From Pseudomonadota bacterium (GTDB taxonomy: Bacteria > Pseudomonadota > Gammaproteobacteria > Burkholderiales > Burkholderiaceae_C), in assembly GCA_020161065.1 (NCBI GenBank), contig JAIUPH010000009.1:124001-188000 (forward strand): 64,000 bases of DNA, read 5' to 3'. The notes under the pieces are model-generated. The model had not been told where the DNA came from and made no database searches. It saw nothing but the letters and a program-made list of their open reading frames with translations. Position 1 is the stretch's first letter. Each line of letters starts with the position of its first letter. Positions 29,956 to 38,772 of this stretch are shown here, one piece after another. The translations under genes were made by a program, and so were the position numbers.

Positions 29956-31827
29956 ATGGCAAGCAAGGTAGTCGTCGATCCGCCCTGCCTGGAGACCTTC
30001 AACGCCCGCCCCAATGACGAGGCGAGGAACCGGCTGTTGCTGCAATGGCTGGAAGACGACGATCACCGCGCCGGGCTCTTCGCGATGATCAACGACGAGT
30101 GCAACGGCCGCCTCGGCTTCCCCAGCCGCGCCGGCCCGCCCGAGCCCTGCTGCCCCGACGACGAGCACCCGAGGCCGCCGCCGGCGATCGGCCACAAGAC
30201 CGTGTACCTGGTCACCCAGCGCGCGCAGATCGAAGCGGCGCTGGCCGACGGCGGCCCGAACTACTCCAGCCGCGTCTATGGTGAACTGGGGGGCGGCAAT
30301 TTCCTGCTGGCGCTGGACCCGTCGAGCGGCGGCGACGCCGCGCATGCGGCACAAGTGAGGGCGCTGCGCCACAGCTTTCCGAGGAGCGACGACCTCGTCG
30401 CCACCGTCGCCCACCACGCCTGCCAGGCGGCGGCCATCCTCTCGCTGCGCAGCCAGAAGTTCGATCTGGCCGCCTTCGCCGAGCAGTCGGCGCTGCGCTT
30501 TTGCCAGTATCTCTTCGGTTATGCGCAGACCGACTTCCGGCTGCTGGAGGCCAGCCTGCGCGCCAGCTATCGGGCGCTGGTCTACCAGGTGCTGGGCCGG
30601 CACTTCGCGACCGACCCGCTGGCCATCCCCCAGGCCAAGCAGGCGATGGGCCAGTTGCTGGCGCGCACTGCCGCGCTGATCGATGCCCATGCCATCGGTG
30701 ACGAAGACGCGCTCAAGGGCTGCCGCCCGCCGGGCGCGCTGGCCGGCTTGCAGCCGGTGCTGAAGGCGCTGGGGCAATACAACGATCCGCTCAACGGCGA
30801 GCAGCGCGCCGTCGTCGCCGTCGGCGCCGCGGTGGGCACCGTCGGCAACGTGCAGGCGGCCGTGTGCATCGCCATCAAGGCCTTCTTCGCCGTGCCGGCG
30901 GCACGCAAGAAGGCCAGCGCGCTGGCGCTGGCGGAAAACGGCGGCCGGCCCAGCGCCCGCCGGCCGGAATGGCAAGCGCTGATCGGCGATGCCCTCGGCC
31001 GCAACCCGCCGATCGCCTTCCTGCCGCGGGTGCAGATCTCGACCAACGACGACGGCAAGCGGCAGTTCGACGACCTGCTGCTGGCGCTGGGCGGCGCCAC
31101 CCGCGCCCCTCGAGCGCCGGCGTTCGAAGACCCGCTGATCTGGGGCCTGCCCGGCCAAGGCCGGCATCCCTGCCTGGGCCACGGGTTGGCCTGGCCGCTG
31201 ATCGTTGAAGTGGTGCGCCACGTGATGGGCCTGCCGGGGCTCGAAGAGGAACTCGACCCCCTGGACGCCACCCCCATCGGGCTGAAGAAGCGCTGGGGCT
31301 TCGCTTGCGAGCGCTATCCCTTCACCTACCGCCGCGACCAGCGGCTGGCGCAGTCGACGCTGAACGTGGCCATGCGCATCCGGCAGCCGGTGAAGGACCA
31401 CGCGGCCCGCCTGCGCGAGGTGATCCGCAGCGGCGCACCGCGCATCCAGGAGGCGCTGCGCGAATCGCGGCACCTGCACTTCGCGTGGTTCGAGTTCATC
31501 GAGCGCGACACCGTGCTGGTGCTGCACACCGTCTACGACGGCGACTTCGCGGCCTACATCCAGCACTTCGCGCTGCGCGTGGGCGACCTGTTCGACAGCC
31601 TGTTCGAATCGATCGAAGATGCGCCGCCGACGCCGGTGGACAAGTTCCCCAACGAGTTCATCGCGCTGATCCAGCGCTACAACCGCGCGCCGGCGATGGG
31701 CTACTTCTTCAGCGCCTACCCGCGCAGCGAGACCGCCGAAGTGGTGCGCAACGAGGCCGCAGCGTTGAAGCGACGCGAAGAAGCCCGCGCGGCCGACGCC
31801 GCGCAACGCCGGGGGGCGCAGCCATGA
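29956..31827 (+). CDS. Cytochrome P450-like protein with C-terminal fusion domain
   Basis: A 623-residue protein. GQGRHPCLGHGLA (400-412) resembles the P450 heme-thiolate loop with Cys406 as ligand, although the usual Phe seven residues before the Cys is Pro. VGAAVGTVGNVQ (about residue 295) sits where the oxygen-binding I helix should be but lacks the acid-Thr pair. The K-helix ExxR appears as DALGRNPP, so it is degenerate. After about residue 505 a separate domain begins with HLHFAWFEFI and VYDGDFAAYIQHF, a pattern I associate with peroxidase neighbourhoods but cannot name. Such a P450 could act on peroxides and not on O2. The gene lies 33 bases after the CHAT/cyclase gene and overlaps the DyP gene as ATGA. 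Confidence 0.65.
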   Translation: MASKVVVDPPCLETFNARPNDEARNRLLLQWLEDDDHRAGLFAMINDECNGRLGFPSRAGPPEPCCPDDEHPRPPPAIGHKTVYLVTQRAQIEAALADGGPNYSSRVYGELGGGNFLLALDPSSGGDAAHAAQVRALRHSFPRSDDLVATVAHHACQAAAILSLRSQKFDLAAFAEQSALRFCQYLFGYAQTDFRLLEASLRASYRALVYQVLGRHFATDPLAIPQAKQAMGQLLARTAALIDAHAIGDEDALKGCRPPGALAGLQPVLKALGQYNDPLNGEQRAVVAVGAAVGTVGNVQAAVCIAIKAFFAVPAARKKASALALAENGGRPSARRPEWQALIGDALGRNPPIAFLPRVQISTNDDGKRQFDDLLLALGGATRAPRAPAFEDPLIWGLPGQGRHPCLGHGLAWPLIVEVVRHVMGLPGLEEELDPLDATPIGLKKRWGFACERYPFTYRRDQRLAQSTLNVAMRIRQPVKDHAARLREVIRSGAPRIQEALRESRHLHFAWFEFIERDTVLVLHTVYDGDFAAYIQHFALRVGDLFDSLFESIEDAPPTPVDKFPNEFIALIQRYNRAPAMGYFFSAYPRSETAEVVRNEAAALKRREEARAADAAQRRGAQP

Positions 31828-33245
31828 ACGCTGCCTTCCACGACGTGCAGCGCATCGTGCTCGTGGGCGGCGGCAGCTGGCAGGCGGCGCAGCAACTGGT
31901 GATCGGCTTCGCCGAAGGGTGCGATCCGCTGCACTTCCTGCAGCGCCTGATGCAGGCGCATCCGATCACGGCCGCCCAGGCCGCGCGACCCGCGCTGCAA
32001 TTGAGCCTGGGCTTCAGCCGGCGCGGGCTGGAGCGCGCCCGCGTGCCGGCCCATGTGCTGGCCTGCTTCGCGGCCAGGGCACCGGCCTTCCACGCCGGCG
32101 CGGCGCTGCGCGCCGCCAGCCATGCCGGCCAGTACGGCGACAACGCGCCGGCGTACTGGGACGGCGACTTCGGCTTCACGACGCTGGACGCGGTGCTGAG
32201 CCTGCATGCGACGGCGGCGGCCGAGGCGGCGCTGGACGATGCGGTGCTGAAGATCAAGGCCATCGCCGCCGACAGCGGCGCGCACACCGCCGAGCTGCCG
32301 CGGGCGCAGCGACTGTACGGGCAGCGCGGCGAGCTGCGCGTGCACTTCGGGCTGCGCGACGGCCTGTCGCGCATCGGCATCAACGGCTGCACCGACCCGA
32401 AGGAGCTGGGCCGCTGCAAGCCCACCTCGATGCACGAGGCCGGCGAGTTCGTGCTGGGCCACCCGCAGAACTCGGGCGCCAACCCCTGGCTGTCGACCGA
32501 CGGCCGGCAGGTCTGGCCGAAGGAACTGCGCGTGTTCTTCCACAACGGCAGTTTCGGCGTGCTGCACCAGGTGGAGCAATACGTGGACGAATTCGAAGCC
32601 TTCATCACCGAGGCGGTGCGCGAGGCCGCCGCCGCCGGGGCTGAAGGCCTGGGTGCCGAAGCCATCCGCGCCAAGCTGTGCGGGCGCTCGAGCGAAGGCC
32701 GGCCCGCGGGCCTGGGGGCCGGCACCGACCCGCGCGACGACTTCGACTACGCTGACGACGTCCGCGGCGAAGGCTGCCCCTTTGGCGCCCACACGCGCCG
32801 CATGAATGCCCGCCTGGCCGAGCCGGGCGCCACGCCCGCGCAAGCGCACGATGCCGACCAAGGGCCCGCGCACAGCCACCGCCGCCCGCTGCTGCGGCGT
32901 GGCATGCCCTACGGGCGCGACGCGGGGGAACCATGCGGGCTGATCGGCCAGTTCTTCTGCGCCAGCATCGAAGACCAGTTCGAGCACCTGCTGGGCCAAT
33001 GGGCCGACCGCGTACCGCTGGGCAGCCCTGACCGCGGCGGCGCACGCGACCCGCTGATCGGCGCCCACCAGGCCGGCGACGGTGGCTTCGAGATTCCGCT
33101 GCCCGGCGGCCGATCACTGCTGCTGCACGGCCTGCGCCCCTTCACGCGCACGCGCGGCACGGCCTATTTGTTCTACCCCAGCCTGACGGCGCTGCAACAG
33201 ATCGCCGAAGACCGCCTGTTCGCCCCGCTGCCGGAGGACGAGTGA
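31824..33245 (+). CDS. DyP-type heme peroxidase
   Basis: A 473-residue protein with the DyP hallmarks: HFGLRDG (GxxDG with Asp179), EFVLGHPQN, CPFGAHTRRMN with the proximal heme His323, and LLRRGMPYG with Arg358/359 on the distal side. There is no Tat or Sec signal peptide, so it is probably cytoplasmic, unlike many exported DyPs. It would use H2O2 or organic hydroperoxides. It overlaps both neighbours by 4 bases (ATGA upstream, GTGA downstream), which ties it tightly to the P450-like and patatin proteins. Confidence 0.85.
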   Translation: MNAAFHDVQRIVLVGGGSWQAAQQLVIGFAEGCDPLHFLQRLMQAHPITAAQAARPALQLSLGFSRRGLERARVPAHVLACFAARAPAFHAGAALRAASHAGQYGDNAPAYWDGDFGFTTLDAVLSLHATAAAEAALDDAVLKIKAIAADSGAHTAELPRAQRLYGQRGELRVHFGLRDGLSRIGINGCTDPKELGRCKPTSMHEAGEFVLGHPQNSGANPWLSTDGRQVWPKELRVFFHNGSFGVLHQVEQYVDEFEAFITEAVREAAAAGAEGLGAEAIRAKLCGRSSEGRPAGLGAGTDPRDDFDYADDVRGEGCPFGAHTRRMNARLAEPGATPAQAHDADQGPAHSHRRPLLRRGMPYGRDAGEPCGLIGQFFCASIEDQFEHLLGQWADRVPLGSPDRGGARDPLIGAHQAGDGGFEIPLPGGRSLLLHGLRPFTRTRGTAYLFYPSLTALQQIAEDRLFAPLPEDE

Positions 33246-35350
33246 AGAAGGAGCCGGTGGCGCCGGGCGACGACATCTGCCCCGTGCCGGCACCGGTGGA
33301 CGAAGTACCGCCGCTCGACCGCTACTGCGACCTGGTGCTCACCGGCGGCGTGGCCAGCGGCGTGGTCTATCCCTGGGCCATCGTCGAGCTGGCGCGCGCC
33401 TATCGCTTCCGCAACATCGGCGGCACCTCGGTCGGCGCGATGGCTGCCGCGCTGGCCGCGGCGGCCGAGTACGGCCGGCGCACCGGCTACGAGATGCCGT
33501 TCGAGACCCTGCGCCGCCTGCCAGCCGCGCTGGGCGAGGAACTGCCCGACGGGCGCACGCGCATGCTGTCGCTGTTCCAGCCCGCGCCGCAGGGCCGGCG
33601 GCTGATCCGCCTGTGGGCGCGGCTGTTCCAGGGGATGCCGCCCGGCAGCTACGACCGAAAGACGCAAGACCCGCCGGCATCAGCGGCGCCGGAATCGCCG
33701 GAATCGCCGGAATCGCCGCCGGCACCGGTGGCAGCGCCGAAGGTTCGCATCGGGCCCGTCATCGCCGAAGTGGCCAAGGCCTATGGCGCGGCCATCGCTT
33801 CCGGCGCCTTTGGCGGCGCGCTGCTGGCCTGGGCGATCGGCAACGCCCAGGGCCAGCACGCGGCTTGGACCACCGTGGTCCTAGGGCTGGCGCTGGCCGT
33901 GGTCTGCGCCGCCCTGGCGCTGCTGGCGGACTTGCGGCACGACATTCGCCGCGGCATCGTGGACAACGGGCTGGGCCTGTGCAAGGGCGGCACGCTGGAG
34001 CCGCAGGATCCGGACGACCCACGCCCGGGGCTGAGCGAGTGGCTGCACGAAGGCATCCAACGCAGCGCCGGCCTCAAGCTGAGCGACCCGCCGTTGACCT
34101 TCGGCGACCTCTGGACCGCGCCAGCCTACCCCGGCGCCCCGCTCACGCCTTGCACCGACGCCGATCCGCCGGGCCTGCGCGCCATCAACCTGCAGATGAT
34201 CTCGACCAACGTCACCCACGGCCGGCCGTACCGGCTGCCGCTGGCCGACGAGACGAGCCGGCTGTTCTTCCGGCCCGACGAACTGAGGCCCTACCTGCCG
34301 CGGGCGGTGTTCGACGCGCTGCTGCAGGCCGCGCCGTCTTACGTACCGCGCTCGTCGTCCGACCCGCCGGCGGGCGACGACACCCGTGAGTTGCGCGAAC
34401 TGCCGGGCGCTGGCCTGCCGGTGGCGGCAGCGGCGCGCCTGAGCCTGAGCTTTCCGCTGCTGTTCTCGGCCGTGCCGCTGTACGCCATCGACTACGAGCA
34501 GCGCGAGGCCGGCAGCCGCCGGCTGCGGCGCTGCTGGTTCACCGACGGCGGCGTCTCGTCCAACTTCCCGATCCACATCTTCGACGCCGCGCTGCCGCGC
34601 TGGCCGACCTTCGGCCTCTGGCTTGGCCGCCAGGACCCTTACCAGCGCCCCGACGACGCGCTCGTCTGGCTGCCCGATTTCCACGGCCGGGGCTGGGGCG
34701 ACAACTGGAACCGCTTCGACCCCGCGACCCTGCCCACCATGGCCGAAGGCGCCACCACGCCGCCGGCGGCCGTGCCCGCGTGGCTGGCGCCCTGGAAGAT
34801 GCTGGGCGGCTTCCTGGTGGGCCTGGCGACGACCGCAACCGACTGGCGCGACCGCACCAGCTTCCGCCTGCCCCACGTGCGCAACCGCGTGGCCCGGCTG
34901 TGGCTGCGTGCCGGCGAAGGCGGGCTGCACATCGGCATGCCGCGGCGGCAGATCCTGGAGATGGCTCACCGCTACGGCACGCTGGCCGGCCGCCTGTTCG
35001 TCGATCAGTTCTGCAGCGACGACGGCAGGGAAAAGGCCGCCTGGCGCGAACAGCGCTGGGTGCGCCTGCAGTTGCTGATCAGCAGCCTGCGCGAGCGGCT
35101 TTCCGGACTGTCCGCCAGCGCGGCCTACGCCGCGTTCAGCGTGCCGTTGCCGCGAGCGATCCGGGCCGCGGCCGCCCTTGGGCCGGTGCGCGACCACGGC
35201 GACGGCGGCAAGCTGGACGACGCCCAGGCCGCCTCGCTGCAGGAGCTGCTGGCCGAGTTGGTGCGCCTGGAAGGCCTGATGAAAGCGGCGGTGCCGCAGC
35301 CGTACAAGCCGCGGCCCGAGCCTGAGTTGCGGCTGCGCGCGCCGCTGTGA
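33242..35350 (+). CDS. Membrane-anchored patatin-like phospholipase
   Basis: A 702-residue patatin family protein. The oxyanion stretch is LTGGVASGVVYP (33-44), the nucleophile elbow is GTSVG (Ser63) and the second catalytic residue is Asp435 in DGGVSSNFP, so the Ser-Asp dyad looks complete. An insert at about 184-228 holds two hydrophobic segments that would place the enzyme at the membrane. It should hydrolyse acyl esters of phospholipids or related lipids. GTG 33242 overlaps the DyP stop. Last gene of the operon; a convergent cyclic-nucleotide-binding gene begins 37 bases on. Length is about twice that of simple patatins. Confidence 0.87.
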   Translation: MKKEPVAPGDDICPVPAPVDEVPPLDRYCDLVLTGGVASGVVYPWAIVELARAYRFRNIGGTSVGAMAAALAAAAEYGRRTGYEMPFETLRRLPAALGEELPDGRTRMLSLFQPAPQGRRLIRLWARLFQGMPPGSYDRKTQDPPASAAPESPESPESPPAPVAAPKVRIGPVIAEVAKAYGAAIASGAFGGALLAWAIGNAQGQHAAWTTVVLGLALAVVCAALALLADLRHDIRRGIVDNGLGLCKGGTLEPQDPDDPRPGLSEWLHEGIQRSAGLKLSDPPLTFGDLWTAPAYPGAPLTPCTDADPPGLRAINLQMISTNVTHGRPYRLPLADETSRLFFRPDELRPYLPRAVFDALLQAAPSYVPRSSSDPPAGDDTRELRELPGAGLPVAAAARLSLSFPLLFSAVPLYAIDYEQREAGSRRLRRCWFTDGGVSSNFPIHIFDAALPRWPTFGLWLGRQDPYQRPDDALVWLPDFHGRGWGDNWNRFDPATLPTMAEGATTPPAAVPAWLAPWKMLGGFLVGLATTATDWRDRTSFRLPHVRNRVARLWLRAGEGGLHIGMPRRQILEMAHRYGTLAGRLFVDQFCSDDGREKAAWREQRWVRLQLLISSLRERLSGLSASAAYAAFSVPLPRAIRAAAALGPVRDHGDGGKLDDAQAASLQELLAELVRLEGLMKAAVPQPYKPRPEPELRLRAPL

Positions 35351-35387
35351 GCCGCCGCCAGCGCCCGAGGCGCCGCAGCAATCGCCC

Positions 35388-35978
35388 TCAGCGCCGCCCG
35401 CCGCCGCGCACGCGGTCCAACTCGCCCTGCAGCGACGCGGTCAGCTCGCCGTAGACCAGCAACTGCTGCCCCATTGCGCGCAGCCGCTCGCTGATGTGGC
35501 GCGACAGCGCGATCATCAGCTTGGCGGCGGCGCGCGGGTGGGCGTCGAGCATGGCTTCCAGCGCGGGCCGGCTCAGGCTGGCGGCGCGCACCGGCGACAG
35601 CGCCGTGCACTGCGCCGATCGCGGCCGGCCGTCGAGCAGCGCCACCTCGCCCAGCACGCTGCCCGGGCCCAGCGCGGCGATCGGCACGGCGCCGGCCGCG
35701 GCCTCGATGCCGACGTCGACGTTGACCTCGCCGTCCAGCAGCAACAGCATCTCGGCGCGGTCGCTGCCGTCGCCTTCGCGCAGCAGCGTCGCGCCCTTGG
35801 CATAACTGGCCACCTGCATGTAGCCGACGACGGCATGCGCCTCGTCGGCCGACAGCGCGAACAGCGCCTGCGACGAGCGCAGCACCGCCACCGCCTGCGC
35901 CGCCAGCGTCGGCACGTCGGCGAGCGGCCGCGTCCGCTGCGGCGGCACGGTGCTCTGGGCGGCGTCGTTCGGGTTCAT
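35388..35978 (-). CDS. Cyclic-nucleotide-binding domain protein without DNA-binding domain
   Basis: A 196-residue protein whose middle (about 40-145) is a cNMP-binding fold. The phosphate-binding cassette is intact: GEVALLDGRPRSA with Gly110-Glu111 and Arg120-Ser121. The C-terminal part is helical (ALSRHISERLRAMGQQLLVYGELTASL in outline) with no Crp-type helix-turn-helix, so it probably acts on another protein and not on DNA. It is convergent with the patatin operon and divergent from an MFS gene. Its closeness to a cyclase-domain protein suggests shared signalling, which is inference. Confidence 0.82.
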   Translation of the reverse strand: MNPNDAAQSTVPPQRTRPLADVPTLAAQAVAVLRSSQALFALSADEAHAVVGYMQVASYAKGATLLREGDGSDRAEMLLLLDGEVNVDVGIEAAAGAVPIAALGPGSVLGEVALLDGRPRSAQCTALSPVRAASLSRPALEAMLDAHPRAAAKLMIALSRHISERLRAMGQQLLVYGELTASLQGELDRVRGGGRR

Positions 35979-36050
35979 GGCGAAGGCGGCGGCAATGGCC
36001 GAATCATTGTGGCAGACGGCCTGCCGGCCGCCGCCCGGGACAATGCGCGC

Positions 36051-37292
36051 ATGCCTTCCGCGTCCACCCCCGAACCGGCGGCCGACCGCCCCGCCCCGCG
36101 CCCGCTGGCCATCGCCCTGACGGGGCTGCTGTCGCTCGCCGTCGCGATGGGCATCGGCCGCTTCGCCTTCACGCCGCTGCTGCCGATGATGCTGCACGAC
36201 GGCGTGGTCGACCTCGACCGCGCCAGCTGGCTGGCCACCGCCAACTACCTGGGCTACTGGCTGGGCGCGCTGCTGTGCGCGCTGCAGCCGGCGCTGTGGC
36301 GGCGGCTGCGCGTGCGGCGGCCGCTGGCGCACACCGCCGCGGTGCGCAGCGGGCTGCTGGCCACGGTGCTGCTGACGCTGGCCATGGCTTTGCCGCCGGC
36401 GGCGCTGTGGCCGCTGTGGCGCGGCCTCGCCGGCGTGGCCAGCGCGCTGGTCTTCGTCTACGTCTCGGGCTGGTGCCTGGCGCGCCTGAGCGCGCTCGGC
36501 GCGCCGGCGCTGGCCGGCATCATCTACGTCGGGCCGGGGCTGGGCATCGCCGTCAGCGGCCTGGCGGCCAGCGCGATGGTGGCGCTGGGCGTGCACGCGG
36601 CCGCCGGCTGGGCCGTGTTCGCGGCGCTGGCCGTCGCATTGACCGCCTGGGCCTGGCCGCGCCTGCGCGGCACGGTGGCCGCGCCGCCGCCGCCGCCGCC
36701 GGGCGCCGCGCGGCTGCACGGCAGCGCCATCGCGCTGTTCACGCTGGCCTACGGGCTGGCCGGCTTCGGCTACATCGTGACGGCCACGTTCCTGCCGGTG
36801 ATTGCGCGCCAGTCGCTGCCGGGCTCGATCTGGCTGGACCTGTTCTGGCCGCTGTTCGGCCTGGGCGTCGCCGCGGGCGCGCTGCTGACGACGCGGCTGC
36901 CGGTGCACAGCGACCGCCGCCATTTGCTGATGGCCTGCTACGGCCTGCAGGCGCTGGGCATCGCGCTCAGCGTGTGGTGGCCCAGCCTCGCGGGCTTTGC
37001 GCTCGGCAGCCTGCTGCTGGGGCTGCCGTTCACCGCGATCACGCTGTTCGCGATGCAGGAGGCGCGGCGGCTGCGGCCGCACAACGTCTCGGGGCTGATC
37101 GGCTGGCTCACCGCGGCCTACGGCCTGGGCCAGATCGCCGGCCCGCCGATGGTGGCCGCGCTGCTGCGCCACAGCGCCACGCCGGCCGCGGGCTTCACGC
37201 TGTCGCTGCAGATCGCCGCCGGCGCGCTGCTGGCCGGGCTGCTGATGCTCGGCTGGCTGGCGCGGCAGCATCCGCTCGGGCCGCCGCCTTAA
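36051..37292 (+). CDS. YbfB/YjiJ-family MFS transporter
   Basis: A 413-residue carrier with twelve predicted membrane segments. The N-terminal GIGRFAFTPLLPMML block is typical of the YbfB/YjiJ group, and the last helices carry ISGLIGWLTAAYGLGQIAGP-like residues (about 345-365). A proline stretch separates the two halves near residue 210. The substrate is unknown. ATG 36051 was chosen because the ATG at 36043 is in another frame. Its TAA shares the TTAA at 37289-37292 with the stop of the convergent antitoxin gene. Confidence 0.87.
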   Translation: MPSASTPEPAADRPAPRPLAIALTGLLSLAVAMGIGRFAFTPLLPMMLHDGVVDLDRASWLATANYLGYWLGALLCALQPALWRRLRVRRPLAHTAAVRSGLLATVLLTLAMALPPAALWPLWRGLAGVASALVFVYVSGWCLARLSALGAPALAGIIYVGPGLGIAVSGLAASAMVALGVHAAAGWAVFAALAVALTAWAWPRLRGTVAAPPPPPPGAARLHGSAIALFTLAYGLAGFGYIVTATFLPVIARQSLPGSIWLDLFWPLFGLGVAAGALLTTRLPVHSDRRHLLMACYGLQALGIALSVWWPSLAGFALGSLLLGLPFTAITLFAMQEARRLRPHNVSGLIGWLTAAYGLGQIAGPPMVAALLRHSATPAAGFTLSLQIAAGALLAGLLMLGWLARQHPLGPPP

Positions 37293-37630
37293 GCGACCGC
37301 CAAGACCGAAATGTGCCCCGCGCCGGTCGCGGCCCGCCGCGGCCGGATCATGATTTCCACGTCCTGATTCAAGGCGGTCAGGAAGGTCAGCAGGCGCTCG
37401 ACCGAGAACTGGTCGAGCCGGTAGTTCTTCAGCGCCGAGACCTTGGGCTGCGGGATATGCAGCAGTTCGGCGATTTCGCGCTGCTTCAGCTTGCGCCCCT
37501 TCAGCAGGTTGTTGACCGCCAGGGCCAGGCGGGTCTTGGTCTGCCGCTCACCGGCATCGGCATAGCCGAGATCCTCGAAGACGTTGGTCGTGCCGCGGGT
37601 GATCGCGATCGCTGGCTTCGTGCTGCTCAT
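37289..37630 (-). CDS. XRE-type HTH antitoxin (HigA-like)
   Basis: A 113-residue protein with an XRE helix-turn-helix at about 48-68 (LKQREIAELLHIPQPKVSALK) followed by a short dimer helix (FSVERLLTFLTALNQDVEIMI). Its ATG overlaps the stop of the toxin gene upstream (ATGA). Toxin-first order is that of higBA-type modules. It should neutralise the toxin and repress the promoter at 38015-38043. Confidence 0.85.
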   Translation of the reverse strand: MSSTKPAIAITRGTTNVFEDLGYADAGERQTKTRLALAVNNLLKGRKLKQREIAELLHIPQPKVSALKNYRLDQFSVERLLTFLTALNQDVEIMIRPRRAATGAGHISVLAVA

Positions 37631-38007
37631 GGTGTGCCTCGGCTCTCGTAGTCCTGCTGCGCCCGCTTCAAGCGTTGTCCAATCAGTTTCACGTCTTCCT
37701 GCGGGGTCTTGATGCCCGACTTCGATTTTTTCTGGAAGGCGTGCAGCACATAGACCGCCCCGGCAAAGCGCACCGTGTAGACGGCCCGGTAGGTATCGCC
37801 TCGATGGTCCTCGACGATTTCAAGGACGCCGGGCCCTTCGCCCTTCCACGGCTTGGCGCGCGGATGCCGGGAACCCAACTGCGCCAGGCCCAGCGCATAA
37901 CCCATCTCCGACTGGACTTCCGCTGGGAAGTCCTGGTAGTCCTTCTGCGCGGACCCGACCCAATGCAGAGGCTTCTCGCGCGGGGTGCCGTGCAGGGATC
38001 CTGTCAT
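37627..38007 (-). CDS. Gp49/HigB-like toxin
   Basis: A 126-residue protein with the RelE/HigB-type pattern of the phage Gp49-like family: KPLHWVGSAQKDYQDFP, GLAQLGSRHPRAKP, then VLEIVEDHRGDTYRAVYTVR and VYVLHAFQKKSKSGIKTP. These proteins usually cleave mRNA on the ribosome. The start ATG 38007 is placed by the promoter: the -10 box ends 8 bases before it, so the message would be leaderless. A frame open to TTG 38043 would need transcription from farther upstream. Confidence 0.82.
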   Translation of the reverse strand: MTGSLHGTPREKPLHWVGSAQKDYQDFPAEVQSEMGYALGLAQLGSRHPRAKPWKGEGPGVLEIVEDHRGDTYRAVYTVRFAGAVYVLHAFQKKSKSGIKTPQEDVKLIGQRLKRAQQDYESRGTP

Positions 38008-38031
38008 CCGGGGAAATATATCAAGACAGGA
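37999..38031. promoter_or_regulatory. Inverted repeat around the -10 box of the toxin-antitoxin promoter
   Basis: TCCTGTC and GACAGGA (7-bp perfect arms, 19-base spacer) flank the -10 box and the toxin start codon. The position suits an autorepression site for the XRE antitoxin. Confidence 0.5.
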
Positions 38032-38043
38032 ATAAGCTGGCAA
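38015..38043 (-). promoter_or_regulatory. Sigma-70-type promoter of the toxin-antitoxin operon
   Basis: On the minus strand TTGCCA (38038-38043) and TATATT (38015-38020) are separated by exactly 17 bases. The expected start site falls 0-2 bases before ATG 38007, which predicts a leaderless transcript. Confidence 0.65.
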
Positions 38044-38046
38044 ACC

Positions 38047-38772
38047 TCAGATCACGATGCTCCCCACGCTGGCCCCGCCGCAGACGTAGAGCACCTGGCC
38101 AGTCACGAAGCCGGCCTCCGGGGCGATGAAGAACTGCACCGCGTGCGCCACGTCTTGCGGCGTGCCCAGGCGCTGCACGGGGATCGCCGCGGCGAGCTTG
38201 CGTTCGCGTTCGCTGTGCGCCGGCACCACCTCGTGGAACATCTCGGTACCGCCGATCGGGCCCGGCGCGACGACGTTGACGGTGATGCCCTCGGCCGCCA
38301 GTTCCAGCGCCCAGGTGCGGCACAGGCCCACCAGCCCGGCCTTGGTGGCGGCGTAGGCGCTGCGCGTGGCCGCGCCCAGGGCGCCGCGCGAGCCCAGCAG
38401 CACCACGCGGCCGAAGCGGCGCTGCCGCATGCCCGGCAGCACGGCCTGCATCAGCGTGATGGCGCTGCCGATGTGCAGCTGGCTGAGCGCCGGCAGGTCT
38501 TCGGGCTGCACGTCGGCCAAGAGCGCGGGCCGCATGGCACCGGCGTTATGCACGAAGGCGGTGACGTCGAACTGCCGCGCCACTTCGGCGGCCGCCTGCG
38601 CGGTGGCCGCGGCGTCGGCGAGGTCGACCGCGTGCTCGTGCAGCCGCGGGTGCTGCAGGCCGCTGCCGCGGCGCGACAAGGCCACCACCTCGCGGCCCTG
38701 GTCCAGCAGCCGCTGGCACAGCACGCGGCCGATGCCGGTGCTGGCGCCGGTGAGCAGGACCGTTCCGCTCAT
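38047..38772 (-). CDS. SDR-family oxidoreductase with intact catalytic residues
   Basis: A 241-residue short-chain dehydrogenase. The cofactor motif TGASTGIG is at 8-15, NAG at 76-78, and the catalytic set Ser128, Tyr140, Lys144 (YAATK) is complete. It is the last gene of the iorAB/dioxygenase operon; its ATG overlaps the cyclase-family gene as ATGA. It may oxidise a 3-hydroxyacyl-CoA-like intermediate and could form a pair with the inactive SDR domain of the DUF35 fusion two genes upstream, as in BbsCD of toluene degradation. The pairing is inference. Confidence 0.88.
   Translation of the reverse strand: MSGTVLLTGASTGIGRVLCQRLLDQGREVVALSRRGSGLQHPRLHEHAVDLADAAATAQAAAEVARQFDVTAFVHNAGAMRPALLADVQPEDLPALSQLHIGSAITLMQAVLPGMRQRRFGRVVLLGSRGALGAATRSAYAATKAGLVGLCRTWALELAAEGITVNVVAPGPIGGTEMFHEVVPAHSERERKLAAAIPVQRLGTPQDVAHAVQFFIAPEAGFVTGQVLYVCGGASVGSIVI

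Noticed and set aside
26722-31806. A very long open frame (almost 1700 codons) on the minus strand opposite the CHAT/cyclase and P450-like genes; similar ones at 114-3029 (+), 4519-8631 (-) and 44605-49254 (+)
   Set aside because: High third-position G+C keeps the opposite frames open. Their translations are rich in Arg/Ala/His/Gln with no domains, while the other strand encodes recognisable proteins.
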